Below, piece by piece: positions 14,229 to 29,900 of a stretch of DNA of 64,000 bases. The position numbers and the translations under genes are program-made. The notes under the pieces are model-generated. The model saw only the letters and a list, made by a program, of their open reading frames with translations. It was not told the origin of the DNA and did no database searches. How positions within the stretch are numbered: position 1 is the stretch's first letter; each line of letters opens with the position of its first letter. The stretch comes from Cymbidium sinense (taxonomy: Eukaryota; Streptophyta; Magnoliopsida; Asparagales; Orchidaceae). The stretch spans positions 68,964,443 to 69,028,442 of the forward strand of contig CM038229.1 of NCBI GenBank assembly GCA_021442155.1, written 5' to 3'.

Positions 14229-17200
14229 GAAATCAAATGAGTACATGCCATTATTTAAACCAGGGAAGTGAGATAATCAAATAACCTTCTTGGGGCTACT
14301 TAAAGCCTTGTATTCCCGGGATGTTCAGGCTATATACCCATTACATTCATACATATGTAAATCAACATATGAATAAAGGAAAAAGACTTTAATTCATACA
14401 CCTAAGATATAATCACACGCATCTCATATGTATTTATAAATATCATCATAACATATGTTATTGCTCATTTATAAGCTTTTAGAAAATACATTTGGATTTA
14501 ATAGTGATAATAGCCACACATATATTAAATTAAATCAACACATGCAAGCTTAACATAGAGGAAAACCATTTGATTCAATTAATTTTAAAAAGATGAATGC
14601 ATAACTTCAAATGGCATACAATATTTAGTATGACTGAGAAGAAATAAATAAACATAAACACATGATTTCATTCAATCAAATTAATTCTTAAGGACAATCA
14701 TATTAATTAAAATCATTTAAAATAAACTAAAGTCATTCCCAAGTTTGTGAACTAATTTAGTCTAATGAAAGGTAATTAAGTTGTAATATACATTAAATCT
14801 ATTAATTAACATTTACTTATGTTATCTTAACATAATTATCCAAATAATTGTGAGCCAGCATATTATGCAAATGAATTGAAAAGTAAATTAATAATGGTCC
14901 TAGGAAATGAAAGGGCCTAATGCAACTAGCTCATAATTATTGGTTAATTAGATTAAAAAATTTAATTAAGTACTCTTATGATTTTCTCACACATGTGGAT
15001 TAACCATAATTTTTTTAATTTCTTTTTGGTTATTAAACACCCAAAGCTTTACCCTTCAATTAATTAATCAAAATCAGATGTGATGGTAATTTTTAATTTG
15101 GTTAATGAAATAATTAATTAGTTAATTAAACTCTTACTTAATTTCCAAATTGATTAATTATCCTTCAAATGAAATGGGCTTATGGAAAGATTAGGAAAGA
15201 GGTATCAATCTAATTAAATAAGTCCATCTACTGTTGGGCAATGATTAATGAGTCTAATTAATTAATTAGTTTACTGTTCACTTGATTAATTAACCCTTAA
15301 TTAAATTAAGAAAGTAATTAAAGCTTAATTAGATAATTTCCCTAATTAATTAACTAAATAGATCCCAAAAAAATAAGGGGAGGCAAAGGTCATCCTCTTA
15401 AACAATCTCAAGAAGTTTCAAGTTAATTAATTAATTAATTAATTAGAGAGTAATTAGGCTAATTAATTTTTTTTAATTAAATCATAATTAAGCTCTAATT
15501 ACTATTCAAAATTAATTAAGGATATTTTTAATAAATTTCTCTCTGAAATACCTTCAAAATGAGTATTTATTTGTGATTTTTGGAATTTTTTTACAATTAG
15601 TTATAATTTTTGCAAGTTTCAGCCATTAATTCCAATTATTTAAGCCTAATTAAGCCTAATCCTGTTGGCGCCACATGGCGTGCTTTCCATGTGGCACCAA
15701 AGGATTGGCTATTAAAGCGTGATCAAGTCAACACTAATGAGGTTGACGGTATATGCATTTTCAATCTCCACCATTCGATATCGGATCAAACGACACAAAT
15801 CGATCCCGCAGTTAATAAAGGATAAGATGGGATAAATCTAACAAATTTAATCAAGAACGTCTATTCTGATCATGCAGAACTGATGGTGTGTGATCTATCA
15901 CCTCGTGAGCGAAGAAAGATGGAGGCTATCCGCCATTGCTCACTCGATCCGAGCTCACCCGAGCTTGGATTAACTCCAAATGGATACCACACCTTCACGC
16001 AAAGGATCTAAAAGGATCAAATGGCTATGATCGGTGCACATGCACATTCTCTTCACAAAGGACCAACCAAAATCTACCTAAAGCTCAATTTTAATGGCAT
16101 TATCTCACCAGGCAGAGCTTAGTAGAGATAAAATCGCTGGAGCGAATTGAGTTGATTCCACTCAGTTCGCTCGGGAGGCCAAGGTTCATCCTTTGGAGGC
16201 TTGGTCTTGATTGAACTCCTACTTCTGGTTGGCTTGGAGCTCAGGGGAACATTCATTTAGCTTCGACGGGTCGAAGGGATGGTCTGTGTAAGAGGAATTA
16301 GAATTTGATTGCAGTTTGAGGGGGTTAGGATCGGACAATGGGTGTCTTATTTCGGGTGTGCTCGGGAAAGAGAAATTCTGATGAGGGATGATTTGGGAAC
16401 GCTCGAGAGCTCACTAGGGAGTTTAGAAATGCCTTAGAAAGCTCTCATGAATCGAATCGATCTATTTGATGTGTGAATTGAGGGGGTATATCCCTCATTT
16501 CTATGTGATAGATGGATAGGATTGTCTCCTATTTTTCATTCCACCACAGAAAATCCAAGTTACCTCCACGCGGCACGACTTGAGTGGTGGAAGGGTTGGG
16601 AGGTGGCTCAAGCAAAATGTGGCTTGGTCTTTGTCCATGGGGTTCTCGGCTTATGAGGGAGGTGAGTTAACTCACCTCCTTTGATGTAGCCTAAGCCCAC
16701 TTGGGTGCTAGTGGGGCAGTCACCCAAAATGGGGTGATGCCAAGGGTGATAGAAGAGTGGACTTTATTATTTCGGGGATAATCTTATGTGAGGTGGCATA
16801 TCCAAGAGAGATTACCTTGGGTTTGACTCTAATTGGATTTGGGTTGATCCCAAGTGGGTTTGGGTTGGATTAGGTCAGCTCCCAAGGTGTCATGGGTTAG
16901 TTTCAAGGGATTTGGCTCAATTTAGGTCATATGGGTCACTTTGGGCCATGTTGAATTGGGTTGACCAATTAGTCAACTTGGGTCAAACTAAGGCTTATGC
17001 TAGGTTCAAATGATGATTTGAAGTATTTTGGTTCAAGTGGTTTCAATCAATTTGGCCTATGTTTGATTTTGGCTCATTTGGAATCAAATGGGTCAAATGG
17101 GTCGAGTTGACCAATTTGATCAAATTAACCAAATTAGCTTGGATTAGGTGTTGATTCATGTTCAATTTTATTAATTGGAGAGGATTGTAGGCTTTAGTTT

Positions 17201-18840
17201 GAATTAATTTGGATTTAATTTGGATTTAGGTCAATCTGGGCTAAGTGATCAATTGGGTCCAATTGGAAAAATTTGGTTCAATTATGGCCTTGGTCAAGTT
17301 CAACAATCAATTTAGAATGAACTTGAGCCATTGGTTGCAATCAATTTGGGTTGGGTCATGATTTGACCTATTTTAGCCTTTTGGTCAATTTGGGTCAACT
17401 TTGATCAAATGGTCAATTGGATTTGGTTTGGCTCAATTGATGGTCAAGTCAGGTTCAATCATTGATCACGAATTGATTTGAAGCCATGGTTTCAATTTAT
17501 TTGGTATAGGGTGGGTTTCAGCTAGTTTGGGTTCATATGGGTTAAATGGTTGACTTGGTCAAATGACTAAGTTGACTTGGTTTGACCCAATTTAAGGCAA
17601 TTCATCATCCTAAGATGATCAATAATCATGGTGTGAGGTTTTCATGGGCTTGGTTCAATCCAATTTGGGTTGGATTAGAACTTGGTTCAAATGGGTTCTT
17701 CAGGTCACTTTGAGTCAAGTGAACCTAAATGGGTCAATTGGCTTGATTTTGATTTGATTAAGGTTTAGTTGAATTTATATATGAGTTTAGGATTGAAATA
17801 TAAATTCGACTACAATCAATTGGGGTTATAATAGGTTTTGGTTCATTTGAAATTTTCAAGTCAAACGGGCTAAGTTGGGCTTAACTTGGGTTGATTTTGG
17901 TTTGGTTTGATGATTGTAGATTTCATTTATATGTGGATAAGTGATTGAAGGAATGATTGATTCAAGAGAAAATTCAATGGTTTTGGCTTAGTTTGGATAG
18001 GATTTGGCTAAGTCCAAAGAATTTGCTTAAAGGGTTTAGAATGGGATTTAATTTGATTTTGAATTTAGTTTTAGTCATTTGAATGTATATTTCATTTATA
18101 TTTGGGAAGATAATTAAAGTAATAATTGATTTATAAGAAAATCAATTGAGTTTGAAGTGATTTGAAGGCAAATTTGGCTAAGCTCGTGAAGGTAGGTCTA
18201 AAGGGCTTAGAAGAGAATTTGATTTAGTTTGATTTAATTTTGATCATGAGAGTGTAGACTTCATTTATATTTGTGAAGATGAATATATAATTGATTTATG
18301 AGAAAATCAATTGATTTTGGGTTGATTTGGGTTAAGATTTGGCTAAGCTCATAGGATTGATTCATATGGCTTAGGAAGGGTTTTGACTTGATTTGATTTA
18401 GTTTGAGTTAGTTTTGATCATTTAAATACAGATTTGGTTTATATTTAGGAAGATAATTGATGGAGCAATTGATCCATGAGAGGATTAATTGAGTTTGACT
18501 TGATTTGAATGGAATTTTGGCTAAGCTCATAAGAGTGGATCACATGGCTTAGATAGAATTTGGAATTGATTGTAGGTTTTGGAAAATTGAATTTGGAATT
18601 GAGTTTGGTTGTAAGTTTGATAGAGTGATTGAAAGGTTGAATTGATATTTGATAAAATTAATTAAGTTTGAATTGATTTGAATTGGGTTAGGGCTAAATT
18701 CATGGGGTTCAATCACAAGGCTTAGGAAAGATTTTGAGCTTGGATTTGAAGCTGAAATTGATTATAAATTCTAGAATTTGAGTTTGAATTCAGATTTGAA
18801 TTTGGGGTTTGGTTTGAGAAGGTGAACATGAATTGAGTTT
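14219..18840 (-). mobile_element. Family-A repeat, copy 3, inverted and truncated
   Basis: Reverse-complement copy of the family-A repeat. It starts at the equivalent of about 11010 in copy 2 and reads back through the box (14243-14341), the TTAATTAA-rich stretch, the GC-richer part (15660-16690) and the TTGACC/GGTCAA-rich block (16900-17760). It ends in a series of roughly 160-bp subrepeats (about 17900-18830) built on 'gatttcatttatatttggga' and 'ttggctaagctc'. Copy 2 has fewer of these subrepeats at 6700-7030. Its right boundary is not sharp. Copies 2 and 3 meet end to end through a 10-bp inverted repeat at 14202-14228. Confidence 0.68.
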
Positions 18841-19033
18841 AGGCTATAGGGTAAGTAAGTCTCCCTAAGTCCCTAAAGCATAGCCTACTCCCATGACTAA
18901 CCCTTCTAAGTCTCTAGGCTTAGGTTAAGTGTTCACCTAATCACTAGAAGCATCTTAAGGCTAAGGAAATCTTAGTGTCTAGAAGAGTCCTAGATCTATG
19001 ATGAGGAGGTTGAGAAATCACTCCAAAAGTGAG

Positions 19034-19183
19034 GTCAACAAATATATTAGATTAGATCACCACCTGTTGACTGCTTTAGCTGAGCGTTGGTCACGAAAGA
19101 CCAACACTTTTCATTTGCATGTTGGTGAGATGACAGTCACATTACAGGATTTTATCCTTATTATCTAACTTCCAATAAGACTT
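19034..19183 (+). pseudogene. Plant mobile domain (PMD/MAIN-like) fragment
   Basis: The + frame from 19034 reads through residues including DHHLLTALAERW, then TFHLHVGEMTVTLQDF, and stops at TAA 19166-19168; the frame continues past it with LPIRL. This matches the start of the plant mobile domain (pfam PMD / aminotransferase-like), where 'ALxERWRPETHTFHL' and 'GEMTxTLQDVxxxLGLP' are characteristic. Such domains occur in MAIN-type host proteins and, more often, in Mutator-like or gypsy elements. Only about 45 residues are recognisable and the frame is broken, so this is a relic. It lies just beyond the end of the inverted family-A copy. Confidence 0.7.
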
Positions 19184-22496
<3,313 letters not shown>

Positions 22497-22866
22497 TTAG
22501 GGGGTGTTTGGCAACGGATTTACTAGGGATTTAGCCATCTAAATCCCGTAAATCCTACCAAACACCTCAAGATTTAGTAAATCGTTTGCCGCGTAAATCG
22601 AATCAGAATCTGCGTAAATCCGGTTTATTAAATCGCCGATTATAGATTTAACGGATTTAGAGATCGACGAACCTCTTTGTGTGGCGGGGAATGGGTTGTC
22701 CTGTAGGCATTCTCCCTCTTCTCTCGTTCCTTAGCTCATTCCGCTCTCTCAATGGTGGATCGCCCGATCGTTCCTTGGGAAGTTGATCTTCTAATCCATT
22801 TGATTGTGTCCACTTCAAAGCGTTAAGAAAAAAGAGGTGGCAACAAAGAGGAGGAGGTGGAGGACG

Positions 22867-22965
22867 ATGGATTTGAAGTGGTTTCTTCTTCTCATCGCGA
22901 TGGTGGCGTGCACAAGTCTTGTGAGAGGGGTTAAGAGTTTAAAGTGTTATTTTTGCTTTATTTAA
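22867..22965 (+). pseudogene. Possible captured signal-peptide exon inside the MITE
   Basis: A 32-codon frame starts at ATG 22867 and encodes a short charged start followed by WFLLLIAMVACTSLV and an Arg-Gly, like a secretory signal peptide. It stops soon after. It lies in a GC-richer block (22680-22930) that contrasts with the AT-rich MITE body, which suggests a captured host fragment. The parent gene is not recognised, and chance is possible for so short a frame. Confidence 0.3.
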
Positions 22966-23020
22966 GATGAGTTTGAGGCATCTTATTTTTGCTTTATTTA
23001 GGATGAGTTTGAGGCATCTG
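22947..23020 (+). repeat. 36-bp tandem duplication in the MITE
   Basis: The string from tatttttgctttattta through gatgagtttgaggcatct occurs twice in a row with one difference (aag versus agg). Confidence 0.85.
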
Positions 23021-23428
23021 TAGCTATTTGCAGTTAAAATAATAATGATAAAGTTATTACATAGTATATATATATTTTTTTTATTTTATAAAAATAAAAT
23101 CTTAACTTTTTGAAGATCATCATATGTAATTAAGGGACTGTTTGATTGTCTGTAATTGGAGTTTAAAGTAAACTACATACAAAAAAAATTTAATTTTAAT
23201 ATTATATTTTTTTATTTATATTCTTATTATTTAAAAAAATATTATTTAATTATAACAGATTTAAATTCTCAAATAATTTATCAAACATCTTTCTGGATTT
23301 AGCAGGATTTAATAAATCTGTTACCAAACACTTTTCAGGATTTAACAGCTCAGGATTTACTAAATCCAGATATGCTGAATTTAGTAAATCCTACTTGAAA
23401 TAAATCCAATCCGTTGCCAAACACCCCG

Positions 23429-23546
23429 TTAGAGCAACTTGCTAGCAAATGCGATTTTTTTTTAGTTTTTACTTTATTTTTTGTCGTTGCAGAACTAATG
23501 TGGGATTTGGAGAGAGCGGTTGGGAAGAAGCGCGAGGAAATAAGCC
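23429..23546 (+). promoter_or_regulatory. LIP1 5' flank: possible 3' splice site and overlapping uORF
   Basis: Only 118 bp separate the MITE from the LIP1 ATG. A long T-rich tract followed by gttgcag (ends 23492) looks like a plant 3' splice acceptor, so the 5'UTR may contain an intron that swallows the MITE. Just after it, ATG 23498 opens a frame of 54 codons that ends at 23662, out of frame with LIP1 and overlapping its start. If it is in the mRNA, it could reduce LIP1 translation; its context (cta ATG t) is weak. No TATA box is obvious in this short stretch. Confidence 0.4.
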
Positions 23547-23986
23547 ATGAATCGCCCACGCCCCCTTCTCTCCATCGCCAAATCCCTCTACTCTTTCCAC
23601 CCCTCCTTTCTTCGTTCTATCTCGTCCACATCTCCTCTCTGTCTCGAAACCCTAGATGCTGACCCTTCAGCTGCGTCGGTGCCGCGCACCCTCACAGAGC
23701 TCCGCCGCCGGCTTGAAGCAGAATCGCCGGAGCTATCTGATTTTGTTTACTCTGTGGAAGTTGGAACGAAGAAAAAACGTCTGCCCAAGCCGAAATGGAT
23801 GCAAGCGACAATCCCTGGAGGATCGAAGTACGCGGCCATCAAGGCTAAGTTGCGGGAGCTGAACTTACACACGGTCTGCGAGGAAGCGAAGTGCCCTAAC
23901 CTGGGAGAATGTTGGTCTGGTGGTGAGACGGGGACCGCCACAGCGACCATTATGATCCTTGGCGATACCTGCACACGCGGCTGCAG
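23547..23986 (+). CDS. LIP1: LIP1 exon 1
   Basis: Encodes residues 1-146 and two bases of codon 147: the presequence, the N-terminal lipoyl-synthase region ([38 protein letters not shown]) and most of the radical-SAM triad. The donor is ctgcag/gtgact at 23986/23987. It is clearly GC-richer than its surroundings. Intron phase is 2. Confidence 0.96.
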
Positions 23987-26900
23987 GTGACTTTGGATTG
24001 AGATCGCTATAATTGTGTGTGTTTTTTTATTCTGGGACAGAAAAGAAGCAAGAGTCAGTTCCTTTCATTTGAAATTCATTTTTTGCTTGTGCGACGGATA
24101 ACTTAAGTTTGTCAGTTGTCCTAATAATTTGATGCATTGGGATGATGAAAGCAAATGAATTTTGATAATTGAGGCTGATATTGAATTATTTTATAGAGTA
24201 CAGAGGGAAAATGGCTAAATAGCAATTATGGGCATTCATTCTACCATACGAGGAGAGGGTAATGTAGGCATTTAGTGAATTTTCTATGTGGACATTGGGT
24301 CAATGATTTATCGGGGCAAATGCTTCATTATTTTCACAGTGCACTTATTCTGCCTGAAATTTTGAAATTGGATCACAAAAATCTGAATGAATTGGTCAGG
24401 ATTTTCGTTGAGAAGATAGAAGGTTGCGAACCTTGATATTTTACACTTTAATTCATCAAACCAGTAAATAGTTGAAATGATAGGTAAATGAAGATGGTTT
24501 ATTAATCTAAAGTTCGTGCTAAGGTGCTTAATTTAGTGCCGCACCAAGTAACTTGTTGAAGCACACAACTGGATAAAATAATGCTAGAAGGATTAAGACA
24601 TAAAGGCTGAAAACATGTATTTAGAGAGTTGTAGGTTGTGTTAAGATGAAGCAGCATATAAAATAGATGCAACATGTTACAGAAGTTGAAGTTCTGGAAG
24701 ACTTTTTAATACTGAAGCTTTTTAATAGGGAACTAGAGTTTGAAATTGATATAATTGTTAGCGATTATCATATCATCAAGAAAGTAAGCCTAACAAGTAC
24801 CTTTTGTTTGGTAAGCTAGATCTCCTTTGGTGGGATGCGGCAAAAATTTAGACTTTAGCATTTATTGTGTATTTTGATAGGGGATCAATGGATGCCGTTT
24901 GGTGTTTAGGGGACATTAGCCAATTTTATGTTGAACATTATATCTGAAAATATTATAACAGCAGAATTAATGAATAAGGTGCTTCTAGGGACTGGTTTTT
25001 TTTTTTCACGGTACTTGTTTTTTTCTAAATATTTACATTTCACCTCATGACCTTTTATTGATGAACCATTTTTCTTGAACTGGAATTACTTTAGATTTTT
25101 GAACATGAATAACCTTGGCCATATTTGCTACCTGTGCAATATTTTTTTCTGAAAAAAAATCAGTACTTAAATATTGTTGCTTTTTCATAAATCATGTTTC
25201 CAGATTTTGCAACGTTAAGACATCAGCTCTTCCTCCAGCGCCAGATCCAAATGAACCCTCAAATGTTGCTCACGCAATTGCTTCTTGGGGTCTTGATTAT
25301 GTTGTGATCACAAGTGTTGACCGTGATGATTTGCCTGATCAAGGAAGCAGTCATTTTACTGAAACAATTCAGAAACTCAAGGCATTGAAGCCAAACATCT
25401 TGATTGAAGCATTGGGTAGGTTTGTTGTTATCATTTTCCTTAACTATTTGACTTTATTGCAGTGGTTGGTATCCCTATCTTTTTATCTTTCTTTTGTACT
25501 TCAAAGTGAAGCTTACCCCCCCCCCCCAACTCCCAAAAAAACAAGAAAAAAAATGCTCTCTTGATGTGGCTTACAGTTTGAAGTGTTTCTAGTTATGATT
25601 GTTGTGTGCAAGAAATGATTTGAAATTGGTATAGCTCTTTAGAGTATGCTATTTCATCAATCATTTGCTTATTGCACACACAAGAAATAGAAGTGGATAA
25701 GCCTGCTCCAAGGATTGTTTCCTTAGGAAGATTCTTTGGTGCCAACGTTAGCAAATGGGTTCAAATGGAAGAATGACTCAATAGAGCTTTCTCCAATCTT
25801 TATAATATATTTTGAATGGTGTTATGATGGTTTTAAGTATTTGTGGTTTTGATTCGACTTCAGTGCTTTTAATTAAGTTTTAATTGAAACAGATTCAGCT
25901 CATTAATGTTTTTAGTTGGACAAGTTTCATAAGTTTTGATTAAAACTTAATATTTTCAGTTGAGTTTCAACAAAGTTTTTGATGAAACCTAGAATTTTCA
26001 CCTGAAACTCATGTTTAATAAAACTTTTCTAAAACTTATAAATACTCGCCAAAAACTTACTGTAATTTTATAACTAAGGTCCCATTAAATTTCATGTGTA
26101 TTATAATAAGAATCCTAATTAGACAATTCTCTTTATGTCATACCTAAAATGTGCATTTTTTGTAATATTTTATAGTTAAAGAGCAATTGATTTGAAAATT
26201 TTATGATAGAACTAGAATCAAAGTCGAAATCTAGTTTTAAAACCTTCTTTTTTACCTTTCTGAGTGGTTGTTTTTATAATTTTAGAGTGAAAGGTAATTT
26301 AATACTTTTGGTGTGGTGGATGATGGATAGAGGAGACATCATTTATTCTTCTAGATTCATGTTCGATGGAATGCTTATAACTAAGGGGTATTTTAGTAGT
26401 TTGATTAATCGAATAATTGAGAATCAATATATATTTTCTTTAAGATTGAAGTTAGAATACATACCCATAAAATAGTAGATTAATAGTTGAAAGCTTTAGT
26501 CTTTGAGATCCACATCAATTGGAATCAAAATTGGGTTGGTAAATGACTTTAAGATTGGTGTTGGGTTCGATTTAAATTTGATCATTGGAACTTAATTGGA
26601 TTTTTAGTATTGGTGTTGATTATATTGGTTTGATTGAAGGAGCATTGCATATCTTTAGGTGATGTAATAATGGTGATTCAAAAGGACATTTGCTTCATCA
26701 CACTCTTGTTGTGTGGGGTTTGTGGAAGCACGAATTTTAATGCTACTATTTGGATGGTCAAGATTAATCATGACTCTAGTTTTATAAGGATGCATTAGTT
26801 GTTCTCCTTTTTTTTTATATAATCCAAAAATATTCCAAAATAACTCCTTCAAAGCTCATCTTAATGTGGGATTTGAGTATTTTGATCTGGGGTTTTACCC

Positions 26901-29900
26901 TCAATCTTCTTAGCATATAAGCATTCTTAGAATATCAATGTGTGTCTTTTCAAGTGGGCAAATTAAGACATCAAGAGTTGATCTAGTTCTTGAGCAATGA
27001 AATGGAGATGATTCTTTAAATTTTATTTTCTATCTTGGAAGAGGCTTGCTTTGATTCAATTTGTCTTTAAAGAAGCTTGCTCAACTTATTATGCACAACT
27101 CTAGGATGACCAAGATTGAATCGAGGTGGATTGGTTCACGTGGACTTCATGAGGCTATATTTATAGGCTTTTTATATGATCATGGCCCACTCCAACCCTT
27201 ATGATTGAGCCTATGACATTGGCTTGTGACTTGCATGAGCATGCACATGTGCTCTTTATGTGAGCTTGTGTAGAGTTCTCTGTATAAGGCTGCTTAGTTG
27301 TCTCTATGCGGGTTGCTTTATGGGGATCCCCTGCATGTGTGGGTAATGCTCGTGTGGGCCTCTTAGGTGTTTGCCATTGCATTATATGGGGATCCTTGAG
27401 TGGGCTCATGAAATCTTATATGTTGCTAAGGTATGTAGCTTGTCCATAAGGTGCCAATTGTGATGCCTACAATCACATGCTAGTGAATGCCTCACCTTGT
27501 TCCCACCGGTGGTTGTTATCCCTGTTTTCTATTATCTCTTTTTTCATGAAACCTTAGTTTTCTATGTGCTCATCATCTTTCTCTTGTGTGTGTAGCTCAT
27601 ATCGGGATGCTACTAAAGTTAATAATAGTGAACTTGCACACAATTTTTAATTGGGTCCTCTTTCATGTGTTATGCCTTTGGTGCTGAGGTAATAACTAGT
27701 GTATTTTGAAATTAACCCATTTCTCTTCCATTCATTGTGCATTACATACAAGGTGATACTTGTAAATTTGCACAAGTTTTTAGTTGAGATCCTTCTCTGT
27801 GAAATGTATTCAATGAAAAGTTAATGACTTGTATGTTGCGAGTTTGACCCAAATCCCTTTCGAGCATTAGCATCATAGAATTGAGTTTTGATGATGTTGG
27901 TTGTAAACTTGAGTGGTAAGTTTGTGCTTTACTTTTACTTATTGTGATGATGTAATTTTATTTCAAGTTATGACTTTATTGATGATGCTTTGCATATGTG
28001 ACATAATTTTGCTAATAATGAGTTTGGATATTACATCATCTTATGATTTTTCAAGGCAACTGGTTTGGCTAAGCATATATATGATTGCTGATCACCATTA
28101 TAGATCATTGGTTGAAGTATGCTATATAATTGTGATCTATTTCTAAGGGAAATGATTTGAGCTTGTTGATATCTAATTTTATTTTTATCTTCTTGCTAAA
28201 TTTTGAAGATTGTATCCCTTTGGAATTGATTTTACCCTTTTGGGTTTAGTGTCTTGACCTTATTTGTGGAGAGATATTTAACCAAAATTGTTTGATAACC
28301 AAACTTGAGACTATTGGTTAGAGTAGTACTTGACATTTGATATGGGAAGCATTGATGCGATTTTACCAATGAATGATTGAATCTATATCATATCAAAATG
28401 CTGGAGCATTTGACTTGTTTTGGGGTTATTTTCATTGAATCCTTTTAGAATTTGTCTAACCTTTCAGTATTAGTGTATGACCTTGTAAGTGGAGTCTAGT
28501 TGGGGATTATTAGGAGATTTTCCCTCGAGATTACGTTTAGAGTTTTATATAATAACCATAGTTGTTATGTGGGAATTGAATCAATTTCATCAAAGAATGA
28601 TTGGATATTTATCAAGTCATAGTGTGGTATCGTTTGTGTTGGTTTAGGGCCATGAAGATTGAATCCTTATTGGATTGATTGGACCCTTCTACGTTTAACT
28701 ACTGACTTCAACTAGGGGAAGGAAATCCAACTTGTGGTTGCTAAGATAAATGATTGAGATGGATCATTATAACACATCATTTGCTCTAGTATATGAGCCT
28801 TTAAAAGAGTGATGGTTTGGTCAACATCACCATTAACTATAACCACTCTCTAGTCATAAAAAATTGTCATCCCATTAGAACTGTAGTTTAGATTGGTTCT
28901 GAAATCAACTTGATAGTGTGAAATTGTTGAACTGAAATGAGGAGCGTTTGTCTTGGTGTTTTTGACATTCTTTTGCGTAAAATGATGGTTCCTTGATTGC
29001 CTTAGTCTTTTATGAGGATTGAAAGCTTTTTGAAATTGATGAAGCCTTATTGATTGTAGATATGGGATATGTACTAGTGTCGATGATGCGATTAAGCAGT
29101 ATGCGTTCATTGGAGTTTTTTTTTCAAGAAGACGACTTTGCAAGAGGTGGTATGAGCGATGTTGTCTGTCCATGCAATGAAGTAGAAGTTAAATGGCTTT
29201 TTTAAACTTGGGGGAGTGAAGTAATCTTCGTGTACCTAGTGGAGTCAGTTAACCTTTGTACAACCGGTTGAACAGGGTAGCTTTCGAATGGCCAATAAAG
29301 TTGGGCAGTCTTCATATACACGGTGAAAGCTTGTTGTTTCTGCATACTGAGTGGTGACACCTATAAAACATTTGGAAAATCGAAGGAATTAGATTCAACA
29401 AGCTAAAACATCAAGTGATCAGAATAATATATATATATAAAGATTGAAGAATCTATGAATCTAATACCCAAACTAAAGGAAGTGCTAAACTATAATTTGC
29501 TGCAATTAAACAAACTTCCAGTTAACAATTCCTTCCTAATGTAACTGAAAGATATCTTTGACTAGATATAGCTTGGATCAAAAACAGTTTAGCAAATTGC
29601 AATTCCACTGTTTCTGAGACCTTGGTCTTATTCGAAGAGGGAATCTACTGATTTTTAATCCAGGTAGGTGGCTTCAAATCTGTGCTAACAGCATCTTTCA
29701 GTTAAATTCAGGATAAAAGGAGTAGATTGTTGCCTTAAGCGATAAACTTAAAATGGAGAACATGGATTGGACTGCAAAGAACTTGATAGAGGAGGCTACT
29801 TGAATAAAAAATTGTATATTTTAGGACTGGAGCTGCCAATTTTTATATTAAATGAATTATTTTAGCTGCCTGCATTGATTGGAGAGAGAAAAATATAGGT

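Larger units (their letters stand above)
22500..23428. mobile_element. PIF/Harbinger (Tourist-like) MITE, 929 bp, next to LIP1
   Basis: The left end begins gggggtgtttggcaacggat and the right end is its reverse complement (atccgttgccaaacacccc, plus one mismatched terminal base). The element is flanked by TTA at 22497-22499 and at 23429-23431. A TTA target duplication with GGG..TGTTTGG ends is the hallmark of Tourist/PIF-Harbinger MITEs. The subterminal parts are rich in 'aaatcc/ggattt' words on both sides. There is no transposase. The interior carries a GC-richer block (about 22680-22930) that looks unlike the rest. The element ends 118 bp before the LIP1 start codon, so it must lie in the promoter, 5'UTR or a 5'UTR intron. 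Confidence 0.88.

Noticed and set aside
23134..23290. Possible small MITE nested in the larger one (gggactgtttgat ... atcaaacatc)
   Set aside because: Terminal similarity is short and no clear target duplication was found.
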